The notes below the pieces were generated by a model. That model saw only the letters and a program-made list of their open reading frames with translations. It did not search any database and was not told where the DNA came from. Below, in pieces: positions 16,848-26,321 of a stretch of DNA of 64,000 nt; the first letter of the stretch is position 1; each line of letters starts with the position of its first letter. Source of the stretch: Betaproteobacteria bacterium (GTDB taxonomy: Bacteria; Pseudomonadota; Gammaproteobacteria; Burkholderiales; Usitatibacteraceae); contig JADKJU010000005.1 of assembly GCA_016720855.1 (NCBI GenBank), positions 248,001-312,000 on the forward strand. The letters run 5' to 3'. The translations under genes were made by a program, and so were the position numbers.

Positions 16848-17873
16848 TCACTTCTCCGACTTCGAGGCGTAGCGCTTCTGCCATTCCGCGAGGATCTTGT
16901 CGCGGTTCTTCGCGGCAAAGGCGAAGTCGTTCTTGATGAGCTTCTTGTCGAGGTCCGCGGGCAGGTACGGCAGCGCGGGCTTCACGTCGGGGTGGGCGAC
17001 GATCGCGAAGTTCTTCGAGTAGGCCTGGTTCGCCTCCTTGGTGACGGTCCAGTCCATGAGCTTCTTCGCGGCGTCCATCTTCTTCGAAGTCTTCACGATG
17101 CCGGAGGCCTCGATGTCCCAGCCCAGGCCTTCCTTCGGGAAGACGAGCTCGACCGGCGCGCCCTTCTGCTTCACGTCGTTGCCGCGGAAGTCGAAGGAGA
17201 TGCCGACCACGAACTCGCCCGCACCGGACTGGCGGCAGGGCTTGGAGCCGGAGTGGGTGTACTGCGCGATGTTCTCGTGCAGCTGGTCCATGTACTTCCA
17301 GCCGCCTGCTTCGCCCATCGTCTGCAGCCAGGCCGTCACGTCGAAGTAGCCCGTGCCGGAAGAGGCGGGGTTGGGCATGGTGATCTGGCCCTTGTACACG
17401 GGCTTCACGAGGTCGGCCCACGACTCGGGCTTCGGGATGCCCTTCTTCTTGCCTTCCACCGTGTTGTAGCAGACCACCGCGGCGAATACGTCCATGCCCA
17501 CCCAGGCCGGCGGGCGCGCCTTGTCGCTGAAGGTGGCGTTGAGCTTGCCGAAGCCCACCGGCGCGTAGGGTGCCAGCATGCCCTCGGCCTTGAAGATCTC
17601 CATCGACGAGGCCGCCACGCCGAAAATCACGTCGGCCTGCGGATTCGCCTTCTCGGCCAGGAGCTTTGCCGTGACGACGCCCGTGGAATCGCGCACGAAC
17701 TTGAGCTCGATGTTCGGGTTGGTCTTGTTGAACGACTCGCTGTAGGCCTTGAGCTGGTCGGTCTCGAGGGCGGTGTAGACGAGCAGTTCGGTCTTCTGGG
17801 CCCAGGCGGCGCCGGCCGTGAAGGCGAGGGCGACGGATGCGGCAAGGGCGAGCGGACGTAAGACGTGGCGCAT
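16848..17873 (-). CDS. phnS: AEP ABC transporter periplasmic substrate-binding protein (PhnS-type)
   Basis: A 341-residue periplasmic binding protein with a Sec signal peptide cut near AAWAQ-KTELL. The body (LLVYTALETDQLKAYSESFNKTNPNIELKFVRDSTGVVTAKLLAEKANPQADVIFGVAA) is the class of binding proteins related to ferric-iron binders, in the AEP-associated subgroup. The clear Shine-Dalgarno AAGGAG lies ahead of the ATG. It is the first gene of the S-T-U-phnW run and has a candidate promoter 60-90 bases upstream. Confidence 0.9.
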   Translation of the reverse strand: MRHVLRPLALAASVALAFTAGAAWAQKTELLVYTALETDQLKAYSESFNKTNPNIELKFVRDSTGVVTAKLLAEKANPQADVIFGVAASSMEIFKAEGMLAPYAPVGFGKLNATFSDKARPPAWVGMDVFAAVVCYNTVEGKKKGIPKPESWADLVKPVYKGQITMPNPASSGTGYFDVTAWLQTMGEAGGWKYMDQLHENIAQYTHSGSKPCRQSGAGEFVVGISFDFRGNDVKQKGAPVELVFPKEGLGWDIEASGIVKTSKKMDAAKKLMDWTVTKEANQAYSKNFAIVAHPDVKPALPYLPADLDKKLIKNDFAFAAKNRDKILAEWQKRYASKSEK

Positions 17874-17935
17874 GGGATTCTCCTTCTGGTGGGAACGGTT
17901 GCGCGCGGGGCGTCAGGATGGCGCGCCGAGCCCGG

Positions 17936-17963
17936 ATTATCGCCGGATTGGCCGCAATCGCAA
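17936..17963 (-). promoter_or_regulatory. Candidate promoter of the phnSTU-phnW operon
   Basis: On the minus strand TTGCGA (17963-17958) and GATAAT (17941-17936) are separated by 16 bases; the -10 matches five of six and the -35 four of six consensus positions. The predicted start site is about 55 bases before the phnS start codon, in the 103-base gap before phnS. Confidence 0.45.
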
Positions 17964-17976
17964 TAGCTCGCCCGTA

Positions 17977-19260
17977 TCAGGGCGCCGGACGGGCCGCGGG
18001 CGTGATAGGGAACCCGCGGGGCAACGCCGTTCCCTCGATCCCGCCGGTCGGAAGGCCAAGGTGACGAAGCATCGTGGGCGCAAGGTCGATGAGGCTCGCT
18101 GTGCCTGGCATTGCGCCCCCACGATATCCCCCGCCCCTCAGCACGAGAAAGGGGCGCTGCTCGTAGGGGCCGAGGCCGCCATGCTGTCCGTTGCCCGGCC
18201 GCGATTCGCCGCCGAGGGCATTCTCGGCCACGTCACTGCGGCCGCGCACCCCGTAGTCGTTTGGCTCGTCGTCACCGGCAAGGTTCACGGCTACGGCGAG
18301 CGTGCCGCCGTTCGGCAGGCCCAGCCCGGAGAGCGCTTCCCCCGCGAAGACGCGGCCGGCGAAATCCTGCGCCTCCAGCCAACTCACGAGGTCCGGAAGC
18401 CTCGCCCTCCCCTCGTCCGCGACATGGATGATGACCGCCGTTCCCTGCGGCGCGACAACGACGTCGCGCGAATCGAGCGCGGACTTCAGCCCGGCCTCAA
18501 CCAGCCTCGCGTCCACGTCAACGCGCCGGCGTATCGTCTGCATCCCGTGGTCGGAGCACACCACGAGCAGGATGCGCTCGCCGGCGGGATCGAGGCGCTC
18601 CACTCGCTCGAGCACGCTTGCAACATTGCGGTCTGCCTCGCCAATCGCGCCCCGGTGCAGGGGTGAACCCAGGGGCGCATGGTGCCCGGTGTGGTCGGGT
18701 TCGGAGAGCCAGAGCACAGCGAGGGGCGGCCGGCGTCGCTCGATCACCTCGTCGCAGAAGCGCTGCGTCATCACCCGGTCTCCATCGGCACCCACTTCGA
18801 TGGCAAGGCCATCGTCGAGTCGCGTGCGTCCCGGTCCGAAGGAGCCAGACCGGTGGTAGACGTAGCCGGCGCCTTCCGGATCGAGGACGTAGGCGGCGCC
18901 CGGCGAGACGTTGGACATCGCGACGGCGTGACCGAGGGGAGCAACGCGTTCGTGCATCGTCGGGCAACCGAGTGCCCGCCCGGTTGCGCGGCGAAGCCGA
19001 TCGAGGAAATCGGGGCGGCCAACGGAAAAACATTCGAGCCCGCCCCCCTCGTCGAGCACCATGGTGTTGCCGAGCAGGCCATGGGCGGCGGGCAGGCAAC
19101 CGGTGGCGATCGAGGCGGCGCTGGTGCGCGTGGTCGACGGGAACACACCGCGAAACTCGACGAAGTGCGCGCCCTCCTCGCCCAGGCGCGCGAGCGTCGG
19201 CGCCGTCTCGCGATCGACGAGATCCGCGCGCAGGCTGTCGCAGACCACGAGCACGGCCAT
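17977..19260 (-). CDS. Alkaline-phosphatase-superfamily phosphodiesterase (NPP-like)
   Basis: A 427-residue hydrolase of the alkaline phosphatase superfamily. VVCDSLRADL supplies the first metal Asp, VFPSTTRTSAASIATG the nucleophile Thr, LSEPDHTGHH and CSDHGMQ the Asp/His zinc ligands, and GGLGPYEQRPFLV the late His region. The pattern fits nucleotide pyrophosphatase/phosphodiesterases and phosphonate-linked hydrolases (compare PhnA at 31231). No signal peptide is evident, so it acts in the cytoplasm. Lying between the AEP transporter and a Dpp-like importer, it could cleave phosphonate or phosphate diesters taken up by the cell. Substrate is an inference. Confidence 0.75.
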   Translation of the reverse strand: MAVLVVCDSLRADLVDRETAPTLARLGEEGAHFVEFRGVFPSTTRTSAASIATGCLPAAHGLLGNTMVLDEGGGLECFSVGRPDFLDRLRRATGRALGCPTMHERVAPLGHAVAMSNVSPGAAYVLDPEGAGYVYHRSGSFGPGRTRLDDGLAIEVGADGDRVMTQRFCDEVIERRRPPLAVLWLSEPDHTGHHAPLGSPLHRGAIGEADRNVASVLERVERLDPAGERILLVVCSDHGMQTIRRRVDVDARLVEAGLKSALDSRDVVVAPQGTAVIIHVADEGRARLPDLVSWLEAQDFAGRVFAGEALSGLGLPNGGTLAVAVNLAGDDEPNDYGVRGRSDVAENALGGESRPGNGQHGGLGPYEQRPFLVLRGGGYRGGAMPGTASLIDLAPTMLRHLGLPTGGIEGTALPRGFPITPAARPAP

Positions 19261-19272
19261 CCGTGCCGTCGT

Positions 19273-20079
19273 TCAAGGGGCGTACCCGTAGTGGTCCCCG
19301 GACTTCACCAGCGTGCGCCGGTCGAGGTAGTCGTGGAAGTGCACCGTCACCTGGTCGGGGTCGATGAGGACGACCGCATAGGCCGGGGGCTCATGGCTCT
19401 TCGGCACATCCGTCTCGGTCACGAAGTCGAAAGGCACCTGGTGGTTGAGGCCGCGCATCGTCGAGACGGGAATGCGGCGCCAGCTCCCGCACACCGGACG
19501 ATGCACGTGACCGTAGAACAGGTGCCGGATATTTTCGCGTCCCTCGACCAGCCGCGCGAAGCGCTCCGGGTCCACGAGCGAGATCCGGTCCAGGCAGGGG
19601 ATGCCGATGGGAAACGGAGGATGGTGCATGAAGAGGTACACGGGGCGGCCCGCCGACTCGTCGAGCCGGCGCGTGAGCCACGCGGCGCGCGCATCGCAGT
19701 AGCGGCCGCCGTTGACCCCCTCGTCGAGCGTGTCGAGGAACAGGAAGTCGCCTTCCGGGAGCCGCAACGCGGACTGCACGAATCCGCCTTCGTCGCAGGC
19801 GACGTCGGGAAAGACCGCGGCGAACGGCGCGCGCGCGTCATGGTTGCCGAGGAGCGGATACCAGGGCATCGGCAGCCGCTCGAGCTGGGTGCGAAGGCCG
19901 CGGTAGGCCGCCTCCTCGCCCTTGTGCGCCAGGTCGCCGGTGACCACGCAGAAGCGGGCGTCGGCGTGGTTCGCGACGACGTCGTCGATGCAACTGCGCA
20001 GGCGCTCGTAGGGGTCGAGATCGTAGAGCTTCACGCCGGGCGCGACGAGGTGGGTATCGGTGATGTGGATGATCTTCAT
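19273..20079 (-). CDS. Metallophosphodiesterase (CpdA/GpdQ-like)
   Basis: A 268-residue calcineurin-like phosphoesterase. All metal motifs are seen: ITDTHL (residue 6 on), VVTGDLAHKG, LLGNHDAR, FMHHPPF and YGHVHRP. This matches the class III cyclic-nucleotide or glycerophosphodiester phosphodiesterases (CpdA, GpdQ). It is encoded 12 bases upstream of the NPP-like hydrolase and 8 bases after the ATPase gene of a Dpp-type importer, so the two hydrolases and the importer probably form one unit. A role in splitting diesters of AEP, for example lipid head-group fragments, is a hypothesis. Confidence 0.78.
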   Translation of the reverse strand: MKIIHITDTHLVAPGVKLYDLDPYERLRSCIDDVVANHADARFCVVTGDLAHKGEEAAYRGLRTQLERLPMPWYPLLGNHDARAPFAAVFPDVACDEGGFVQSALRLPEGDFLFLDTLDEGVNGGRYCDARAAWLTRRLDESAGRPVYLFMHHPPFPIGIPCLDRISLVDPERFARLVEGRENIRHLFYGHVHRPVCGSWRRIPVSTMRGLNHQVPFDFVTETDVPKSHEPPAYAVVLIDPDQVTVHFHDYLDRRTLVKSGDHYGYAP

Positions 20080-20087
20080 CGGAGGGG

Positions 20088-21743
20088 TCAGGTGGAGACG
20101 GCGAGTGCGCCGGGTGCGTCGGGAAGGTTGGCATAGCCGCGGGTCGCGGCGTCGATGAGCAGGCGCGTGTAGGCGTCGGCGGGCCGGCGGAACACCGCCT
20201 GCGTGTCGCCCGCCTCGCGGATCGTGCCGTCGCGCAGGACCACGACGCGGGCGGCGACCTGCGCGATCACGCCGAGATCGTGGCTGATGAACAGGCAGGC
20301 AGTCCCGGATTTCTGCTGGAGCGCCTTGAGCAGGGAAAGGACCTGGGCCTGCACGGAAACGTCGAGGGCCGACGTGATCTCGTCGCAGATGATGAGGTCG
20401 GGCGTGGCGGCGAACGCGCGCGCGATGGCAACCCGCTGCTGCTGGCCGCCGGAGAGCTGCCGCGGATAGCAGTCCAGGAAGGAGGGGTCGAGCTGCAGCT
20501 GCTCGAGGAGCTCGACCGACCTCCGCCGCGCCTGCTCCCCGGCAAGGCCATGGAAGAGCGCCAGCGGCCGCGCGAGGATCGCCTCGATGCGGTGGCGGGG
20601 ATTGAGCGAGGACAACGGGTCCTGGAAAATGATCTGGATGCGCCGGCGCATCCCGACGCTGCGCTCGCCGGCGAGGGCGGGCAGGTCCCGGCCATCGAAC
20701 CGTACCGATCCCGAGTCAGGCGCGAGCAGGCCAGCGATGACGGCGGCCGCGGTGCTCTTGCCGCTTCCCGACTCCCCCACCAGCCCGAGCGTCTCTCCCG
20801 GGGCGATCTCGAAAGAGACATCCGACAGTGCGGGCCTCGCGCCGGCCGCGGCCTTGCCAAAGGGCCAGCGCCGTCGCACCCCGTAGCTGTAGCCGAGGCC
20901 GGAAACGCGCAGGAGCGCCTCTGCCGGGGACGCCGCCGCGGTGACGGCCGGTGCCCGGTCGATGCGGGGCACCGCGGCGATGAGTCGGCGCGTGTATTCG
21001 TGGGCCGGGTTGCGGTAGACCTGCCCGGTCGGCCCATCCTCGACCACGCGGCCCTCGAGCATCACGAGTACGCGGTCGCACATCTCCGAGATCACGTTGA
21101 GATCGTGGCTCACGTACACCAGCGTGGCGCCGAAGCGCTCGCGCAGCCGCTGCACGAGCTCGAGCACCTGGATTTCCGTGGTCTTGTCGAGCGCGGTGGT
21201 GGGTTCGTCGAGGACGACCAGGCGCGCGTTGCCGGCGAGCGCCGCGGAGATGACGACGCGCTGCCGCTGGCCGCCGGAGAGCTCGTGCGGGAAGCGGTCG
21301 TAGAGGGTTTGCGGATCGGGCAGGTTGACGGCGACGAACAGCTCCAGCGTCGCCTCGCGCGCCTCGCGCGCACCGCAGGCGCGGTGCAGGCGTACGGCCT
21401 CGGCGACCTGGCTGCCCACGCGAAGATGCGGCGTGAGCGAGCTCAGCGGATTCTGCGGAACGAAGGCCACGCGCCCGCCGCGCAACCGGGCGATGCCGGC
21501 GCGGTCGAGCTTCCGGATGTCCTTGCCTTCGAGGAGGATCTCGCCCGACGTGATGACGCCGCCGGGCCGGCAGTAGCCGAGGAGCGCGCGCGCGAGAGTC
21601 GATTTCCCCGAGCCGCTCTCGCCGACGATGCCGAGGCTTTCCCCTTCGTCCAGGGAGAAGGCCACGTCGATCACGGCCGCGCCGAGGGCGCCGTCGGGCC
21701 GTCGGTAGCTCAGGTTCAGCCCGCGCACGTCGAGGAAGCTCAC
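20088..21743 (-). CDS. Dpp/Opp-type ABC transporter, double ATP-binding protein
   Basis: A 551-residue protein with two ABC ATPase domains. Domain 1: GESGSGKSTLA, LSGGQRQRV and LVVLDEPTTALD; domain 2: GESGSGKSTAA, LSGGQQQRVAIARAF and LIICDEITSALD. The start is taken as GTG 21743 because it overlaps the stop of the upstream permease (GTGA) and gives VSFLDVRGLNLSYRR; the longer reading into the permease gene is a shadow. It energises the permeases at 21740-23546. Nickel/peptide-type importers of this build carry peptides, opines, metals or glycosides; here the phosphonate context suggests a modified phosphonate. Confidence 0.92.
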   Translation of the reverse strand: MSFLDVRGLNLSYRRPDGALGAAVIDVAFSLDEGESLGIVGESGSGKSTLARALLGYCRPGGVITSGEILLEGKDIRKLDRAGIARLRGGRVAFVPQNPLSSLTPHLRVGSQVAEAVRLHRACGAREAREATLELFVAVNLPDPQTLYDRFPHELSGGQRQRVVISAALAGNARLVVLDEPTTALDKTTEIQVLELVQRLRERFGATLVYVSHDLNVISEMCDRVLVMLEGRVVEDGPTGQVYRNPAHEYTRRLIAAVPRIDRAPAVTAAASPAEALLRVSGLGYSYGVRRRWPFGKAAAGARPALSDVSFEIAPGETLGLVGESGSGKSTAAAVIAGLLAPDSGSVRFDGRDLPALAGERSVGMRRRIQIIFQDPLSSLNPRHRIEAILARPLALFHGLAGEQARRRSVELLEQLQLDPSFLDCYPRQLSGGQQQRVAIARAFAATPDLIICDEITSALDVSVQAQVLSLLKALQQKSGTACLFISHDLGVIAQVAARVVVLRDGTIREAGDTQAVFRRPADAYTRLLIDAATRGYANLPDAPGALAVST

Positions 21744-22582
21744 GTGCCCCCCACGTGGCCGCGCGCCGCATCCATGCCGAGCGCGCCTGCGAGCGCTTCC
21801 GCGCCGAAGTTGAGGCCGATGACCAGCGTGCTGATGAAGACCGCCGGGAAGAGCACGAGCCACGGCGCGAAGGAGAGCTGGCCGACTCCTTCAGACACCA
21901 TGAGGCCCCAGTCGGGGGTCGGCGGCGAGAGCCCCAGCCCGAGGTAGGACATCGTCGAGAGCAGCAGCACCGCGTGCGACATGCGGATCGCGAACTCGAC
22001 GTACACCACGTCGAGCGTGTTGGGCAGGATCTCGCGGACGATGATCGAGGCGGCGCTCTCCCCGCGCAGCTGCGCGGCCTTCACGTACCCCAGGTTCACC
22101 TGGGTCAGGGCCTGCGCGCGCACGATGCGGACCACGCCCGGGAAGTAGACCAGCCCGATGAGGCCCACCAGCACGCCCAGCGACTCCCCGAACCCGGTGA
22201 TGAAGAGCGAGACGAAGAGGATTCCCGGGAGTGCCAGCTTGATGTCGCACAGGCGCATGAGGACGTCGTCGAGGACGCCACCGGACCACGCGGCAGCCAC
22301 CCCCAGCAGGCTTCCCAGCACCACCGCGACCACCACGCCCGTGAACGTGACGAGCAGCGCCATGCGCCCGCCGTGCAGCAGGCGGGAGAGATAGTCGCGG
22401 CCCAGCGCGTCCGTGCCGAGCAGGAACTCGCCGCCGGGCAACTCGACCCGTCCACCCACGAGCTCGGTGGGGTCGAAGGGCGCGATCCACGGGGAGAACA
22501 GCGCGAGAATGAGGTGGATCGCGACGAGCGAGAGGCCGAGAATCGCGGCGGGCCTGCGCAGTGCGAAGGTATCGATCCTCAC
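21740..22582 (-). CDS. Dpp/Opp-type ABC transporter permease (DppC-like)
   Basis: A 280-residue inner-membrane permease with an N-terminal helix (AILGLSLVAIHLILALFSPWIAPFDP) and the OppC-type opening FLLGTDALGRDYLSRLLHGGRMAL. The EAA loop is AAQLRGESAASIIVREILPNTLDVV. GTG 22582 is preferred as start, 7 bases after the stop of the upstream permease; an ATG at 22633 would overlap that gene by 44 bases. Its stop overlaps the ATPase gene start. Confidence 0.88.
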   Translation of the reverse strand: MRIDTFALRRPAAILGLSLVAIHLILALFSPWIAPFDPTELVGGRVELPGGEFLLGTDALGRDYLSRLLHGGRMALLVTFTGVVVAVVLGSLLGVAAAWSGGVLDDVLMRLCDIKLALPGILFVSLFITGFGESLGVLVGLIGLVYFPGVVRIVRAQALTQVNLGYVKAAQLRGESAASIIVREILPNTLDVVYVEFAIRMSHAVLLLSTMSYLGLGLSPPTPDWGLMVSEGVGQLSFAPWLVLFPAVFISTLVIGLNFGAEALAGALGMDAARGHVGGT

Positions 22583-22589
22583 GGCGCGA

Positions 22590-23546
22590 TCACCGGCTGC
22601 GCGCGCGCGGATCGAGCGCCATGACGGCGGCATCCGCGAGCAGGTTCATGGTGACCACGATCACCGCGGCGATGAGGCTGATCGCCTGCACGACCGCCAC
22701 CTCGCGCTTCTCGACGGCGTTGATGAGGACGAGACCCAGGCCGGGGTAGCCGAAGACCTTTTCCACGACGATGATGCCGCTGAGCAGGCCCGCCACATAG
22801 AGCGCGGCCGAGTTGAGCGCGGGGATGACGGAAGCCGGAAGCGCGTGGCGCAGCACGATGCGCAGGCGCGAGGCGCCGGCGAGGCGGGCTCGCTCGACGT
22901 AGTCGCTGTTGAGCGACTCGATGAACCCGGCGCGCACGAGCCGCACCAGGTGCGCGATCGAGCCGATCACCACGGTGAGCACCGGCAGGAACGCAGCCCC
23001 GATGAGTGCCGACGGCGGATCGTTCGTGAACGCGGTGATGACGGCCGGGAAAACCGGGATCCAGATCGCGAAGCAGAGTATGAGGAAGTTGCCGGACGCG
23101 AACTCGGGGATCGAGTAACCCAGGATCGCGCCGGAGGACGCGGCGAAATCCGGCGCTCGCCCGCGCCAGAATGCCGCCGCGATGCCGATGGCGAGGGCGG
23201 CCGGGATCGCGACCAGCGCGGTGACCAGCCCCAGCAGCAGCGAGTTGCGCAGCGGGTAGGCGATCACCTCGGTCACGTTCGCCCTGCCGATGATGGTCGT
23301 GCCGAAATTGCCCCCGACGGCGCCGGAGAGCCACTCGACGTAACGAACGGCGGCCGGCCGGTCCAGGCCGAGCTCCGCGCGCTTTCGCGCGAAGTCGGCC
23401 TCGGTCATTTCCGCCGCCTCGTCCGCGGTGAGGCTAACCTGAAGGGCGTCCCCGGGCAGGATCTCCGTGGACACGAATACCAGCACCGTCACCAGCCAGA
23501 TCACGAGTAACGACAGCGCGAGCCGCCGCCCGATCGCCTTCAGCAT
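22590..23546 (-). CDS. Dpp/Opp-type ABC transporter permease (DppB-like)
   Basis: A 318-residue permease opening with IGRRLALSLLVIWLVTVLVFVSTEILPGD, the typical DppB/OppB first helix and motif. The cytoplasmic EAA loop is RARLAGASRLRIVLRHALPASVIPALN. Six helices are expected. It starts one base after the stop of the substrate-binding protein gene, so all four importer genes are tightly coupled. Confidence 0.9.
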   Translation of the reverse strand: MLKAIGRRLALSLLVIWLVTVLVFVSTEILPGDALQVSLTADEAAEMTEADFARKRAELGLDRPAAVRYVEWLSGAVGGNFGTTIIGRANVTEVIAYPLRNSLLLGLVTALVAIPAALAIGIAAAFWRGRAPDFAASSGAILGYSIPEFASGNFLILCFAIWIPVFPAVITAFTNDPPSALIGAAFLPVLTVVIGSIAHLVRLVRAGFIESLNSDYVERARLAGASRLRIVLRHALPASVIPALNSAALYVAGLLSGIIVVEKVFGYPGLGLVLINAVEKREVAVVQAISLIAAVIVVTMNLLADAAVMALDPRARSR

Positions 23547-23547
23547 C

Positions 23548-25095
23548 TCAGGCCTTCCACACCTCGTCGAAGCGGATCGACCAGAACTGCGAGTGGTTCG
23601 CGAGCCCGTGGACGTTCGACTTGTGCAGCAGCATGTTGCGGCGCCCCACGGGGTGGATGGCCGGAACCTCGTCGGCGAGAATCTGCTGCATGCGCACGTA
23701 CAGGAACTTGCGCTTCGCCATGTCCGGTTCCGCGACCGCCTCCGCGTAGAGCCTCATGTACTCGTCGCAGCCCGGGCCGCTCCAGTAGCCGCTCTCGTTG
23801 TTGTCGGGGCGCATGCGGTAGAGGCTCACGCCGGGATTGCGCACGCCCGAAGGGCCGTAGGCGAAGCGGTGCTTGCGGGTCTTCGCCTTGTCCTCGACTC
23901 GCCAGTCGCGGTAGCCGTCGGAAGGACGCTGCTCGATGGGGAGCGTGATGCCGGCGTCCTTCACCGTTTGAGAGACGACCTGGAAGACGCGCGGGATCTC
24001 GGGCCACGAGGCCGTGAAGTAGAAGGTGGGCAGCGTGATGCCGTTGGGATGGCCGGCTTCGGCGAGCAGCCTCTTCGCCTTCGCGACGTCGCGCTTGAAG
24101 GTGATCGGGAGGAACTCCGGATTGGCCGGCGTGAGGTGCGAGTCGTTGCCCACCCAGCCGGTCTTCGCGCCGTAGACGATCCGCATCACCTTCTCGCGGT
24201 CGATGGCGAGCGCGAACGCCTGCCGGATGCGCTTGTCGTTGAAGACCGAACCCTCGTACTTCGGCAGGATCATGAGGGCCTGGTCGCCCGCAAGCGCCGT
24301 ATTGAGGACCGCGCCGGGAAGGCGCTCGAGCTCGGGAAGCAGGCCGGGGTCGACGCCGAGCACCGCGTCGAAGAGCCCGCCGCGAAAACCGTTCAGGGCG
24401 CTTTCCATGCGCCCCGGCGAACTCGCAATCTCGAGCCGGTCGACGTAGGGAAACCCCTTTCGCCAGTAGTTGGCGTTGCGTTCCATGACGAGCCGGCGCT
24501 TCGGATCGAGGTCGACTATCCGGAAGGGGCCGGTGCCGATGCCGTCCAGCCCGATCGTCGCGATGGGCGCGGCCGGCATGATCATCAGCTGGTACTCGCC
24601 CAAGATGAACGGAAACTCGCTGTTGGGCTTGTCGAGGTGAATGCGCACCTTGTGCGTTCCGGTCTTCTCCACCTTCCTGATCTGCCGCGCGAAGGAGGTC
24701 TTCTCCTGGTGGAAGGCGAAGGAGGAGACCACGTCGTCGGCGGTCATGTCCCTGCCGTTGTGGAACACCACCCCCTCGCGCAGCTGGATGTCCCAGACCT
24801 TGACGTCGGTGCTGGGCGTCCATGACGTGGCGAGCTCGGGCTCCACCTGCAGCCGGTCGTTCACGTAGGCGAGCCCGTTGAAAGCGCTGCGCGTATTGAT
24901 GTCGAGCAGGTAATAGGGGTGGCGGCCGTTGTTCGCGTCCCCCATGCGGTTGTTGGGATAGAGGTTGGTGTAGACGAACTTCCCGCCGGCCCTGGGCTTG
25001 GGCTGCGCCAGCGCCTCGGCAGGCCCGAGAATGTCCTTCAGGCCCAGGCCGGCGAGCGCGGCACCGCCAGCGACGAACAGTTCACGACGATTCAT
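23548..25095 (-). CDS. Dpp/Opp-type ABC transporter substrate-binding protein
   Basis: A 515-residue periplasmic family 5 solute-binding protein. The N-terminus MNRRELFVAGGAALAGLGL has two arginines before a hydrophobic stretch and could be exported by Tat. The family block is VKVWDIQLREGVVFHNGRDMTADDVVSSF, and the C-terminal LADEVPAIHPVGRRNMLLHKSNVHGL closes the lobe. Family members bind peptides, nickel, opines or sugars; specificity cannot be read here. It is the first gene of the importer that ends with the two phosphodiesterase-type hydrolases. Confidence 0.9.
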   Translation of the reverse strand: MNRRELFVAGGAALAGLGLKDILGPAEALAQPKPRAGGKFVYTNLYPNNRMGDANNGRHPYYLLDINTRSAFNGLAYVNDRLQVEPELATSWTPSTDVKVWDIQLREGVVFHNGRDMTADDVVSSFAFHQEKTSFARQIRKVEKTGTHKVRIHLDKPNSEFPFILGEYQLMIMPAAPIATIGLDGIGTGPFRIVDLDPKRRLVMERNANYWRKGFPYVDRLEIASSPGRMESALNGFRGGLFDAVLGVDPGLLPELERLPGAVLNTALAGDQALMILPKYEGSVFNDKRIRQAFALAIDREKVMRIVYGAKTGWVGNDSHLTPANPEFLPITFKRDVAKAKRLLAEAGHPNGITLPTFYFTASWPEIPRVFQVVSQTVKDAGITLPIEQRPSDGYRDWRVEDKAKTRKHRFAYGPSGVRNPGVSLYRMRPDNNESGYWSGPGCDEYMRLYAEAVAEPDMAKRKFLYVRMQQILADEVPAIHPVGRRNMLLHKSNVHGLANHSQFWSIRFDEVWKA

Positions 25096-25181
25096 GCGTT
25101 ACTCCTCCAGTGGCCATGTCGCGGCGATATCGATCCCCGGCCGGCGGCGGGGCCCGAATGCGGGCCCCCTTTCGCGGCTGT

Positions 25182-26294
25182 TCAGATCTCGGCCGCCCCG
25201 GCGATGAGCGTCGAGAGCTTCGCCGTCTGGCTCGTGTAGGGCACCACGACCGCCGCGAAAGCGCGCTGCGAGTCGAGCACCTTCTTGAAGAACGGGTCCT
25301 TGGCCTCGAGGGCTCCCAGCACCTTCTTCGCCGACTTGATGAAGGCCGGCGCATAGTCCGGCGGCGCGTCGAAGACCGTGACGCCCTTCTTCTTGATCTC
25401 CACGAGCGCCTTGGCGTTCTCGACCTGGAAGTACATGATCGAGTCGAAGAGCGAGGTGTTGATCGCGACCTCGACGATCGCCTTCAGGTCCGGCGGGAGC
25501 GCCTTCCACTTCGCGCCGTTGATCACGATGTCGGCGATGTCGATGGCCTGGTGGATGCCCTGGATCGAGTAGAACTTGAAGACGTCCTGCAGGCCCACCT
25601 TGATGTCGCTCGCGGGGTTGATCCACTCCACCCCGTCGATCACGCCGCGCTCGGCCGCGGGGATGAGCTCGGCGCCGGAGAGGTTCACCGGGATGCCGCC
25701 CATGTCCTTGAGCACGTCGCTCGGCAGCCCCGAGGAGATGCGGAAGCGCATCTTCGTGAACTCGGCAACCGTCTTCGGCGGCTTCTTGAACCAGCCGAAG
25801 CACTCGGGTCCGTCCGCCGCGTAGAGAAACGCCATCACGTCCGTCTTGAGCATCTTCTGGTAGTACTCGAGGTAGAGCTCACGGCCCCCGCCCTGCAGGT
25901 ACCACGCGAGCTGGCCCATCTGGTCGAGGCCGCTGCCGGAGCCGCCGAGGGGCGAGCTGAAAAGGCCGCCTGCCGGATGCTTGCCCGTGGCGTAGTGCGT
26001 CCACCACTGGCCTGAGTCGATCACGCCCTTGTTCACGGCATCGAGGATCTCGTTGGGCTTCACGATGGCGCCGCTCGTGAGGACCTCGATCTGCAGGCGC
26101 CCAGCCGACATCTTGTTGATGTTGGCGGAGAACCTGCCCAGCAGGTCCATGTGCGGCGTGCCCGAGGGATTGGCGCTCTGCAACTTCCACTTGATGGGCT
26201 GGCCCTGGGCCTGCGCTGCGGCCGGGATCAACGCCGCACCGGCCGCGAGGCCCACACCGGCGGTTTTCAGGAACTTTCTGCGTTGCATGGTCAT
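25182..26294 (-). CDS. dctP: TRAP transporter substrate-binding protein (DctP family)
   Basis: A 370-residue periplasmic binding protein with a Tat-type signal: RRKFLKTAGVGLAAGAALIP then AAAQAQG as the cleavage region. The DctP fold is seen in TPHMDLLGRFSANINKMSAGRLQIEVLTSGAIVKPNEILDAV and the family arginine segment in KMRFRISSGLPSDVLKDMGG. Members of this subgroup bind organic acids or related anions. It precedes the DctM and DctQ genes. In-frame ATG two codons downstream (26288) is an equally good start. Confidence 0.9.
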   Translation of the reverse strand: MTMQRRKFLKTAGVGLAAGAALIPAAAQAQGQPIKWKLQSANPSGTPHMDLLGRFSANINKMSAGRLQIEVLTSGAIVKPNEILDAVNKGVIDSGQWWTHYATGKHPAGGLFSSPLGGSGSGLDQMGQLAWYLQGGGRELYLEYYQKMLKTDVMAFLYAADGPECFGWFKKPPKTVAEFTKMRFRISSGLPSDVLKDMGGIPVNLSGAELIPAAERGVIDGVEWINPASDIKVGLQDVFKFYSIQGIHQAIDIADIVINGAKWKALPPDLKAIVEVAINTSLFDSIMYFQVENAKALVEIKKKGVTVFDAPPDYAPAFIKSAKKVLGALEAKDPFFKKVLDSQRAFAAVVVPYTSQTAKLSTLIAGAAEI

Positions 26295-26321
26295 CTCCTC
26301 CTTGCTTGGGGTGGGTGGAGC

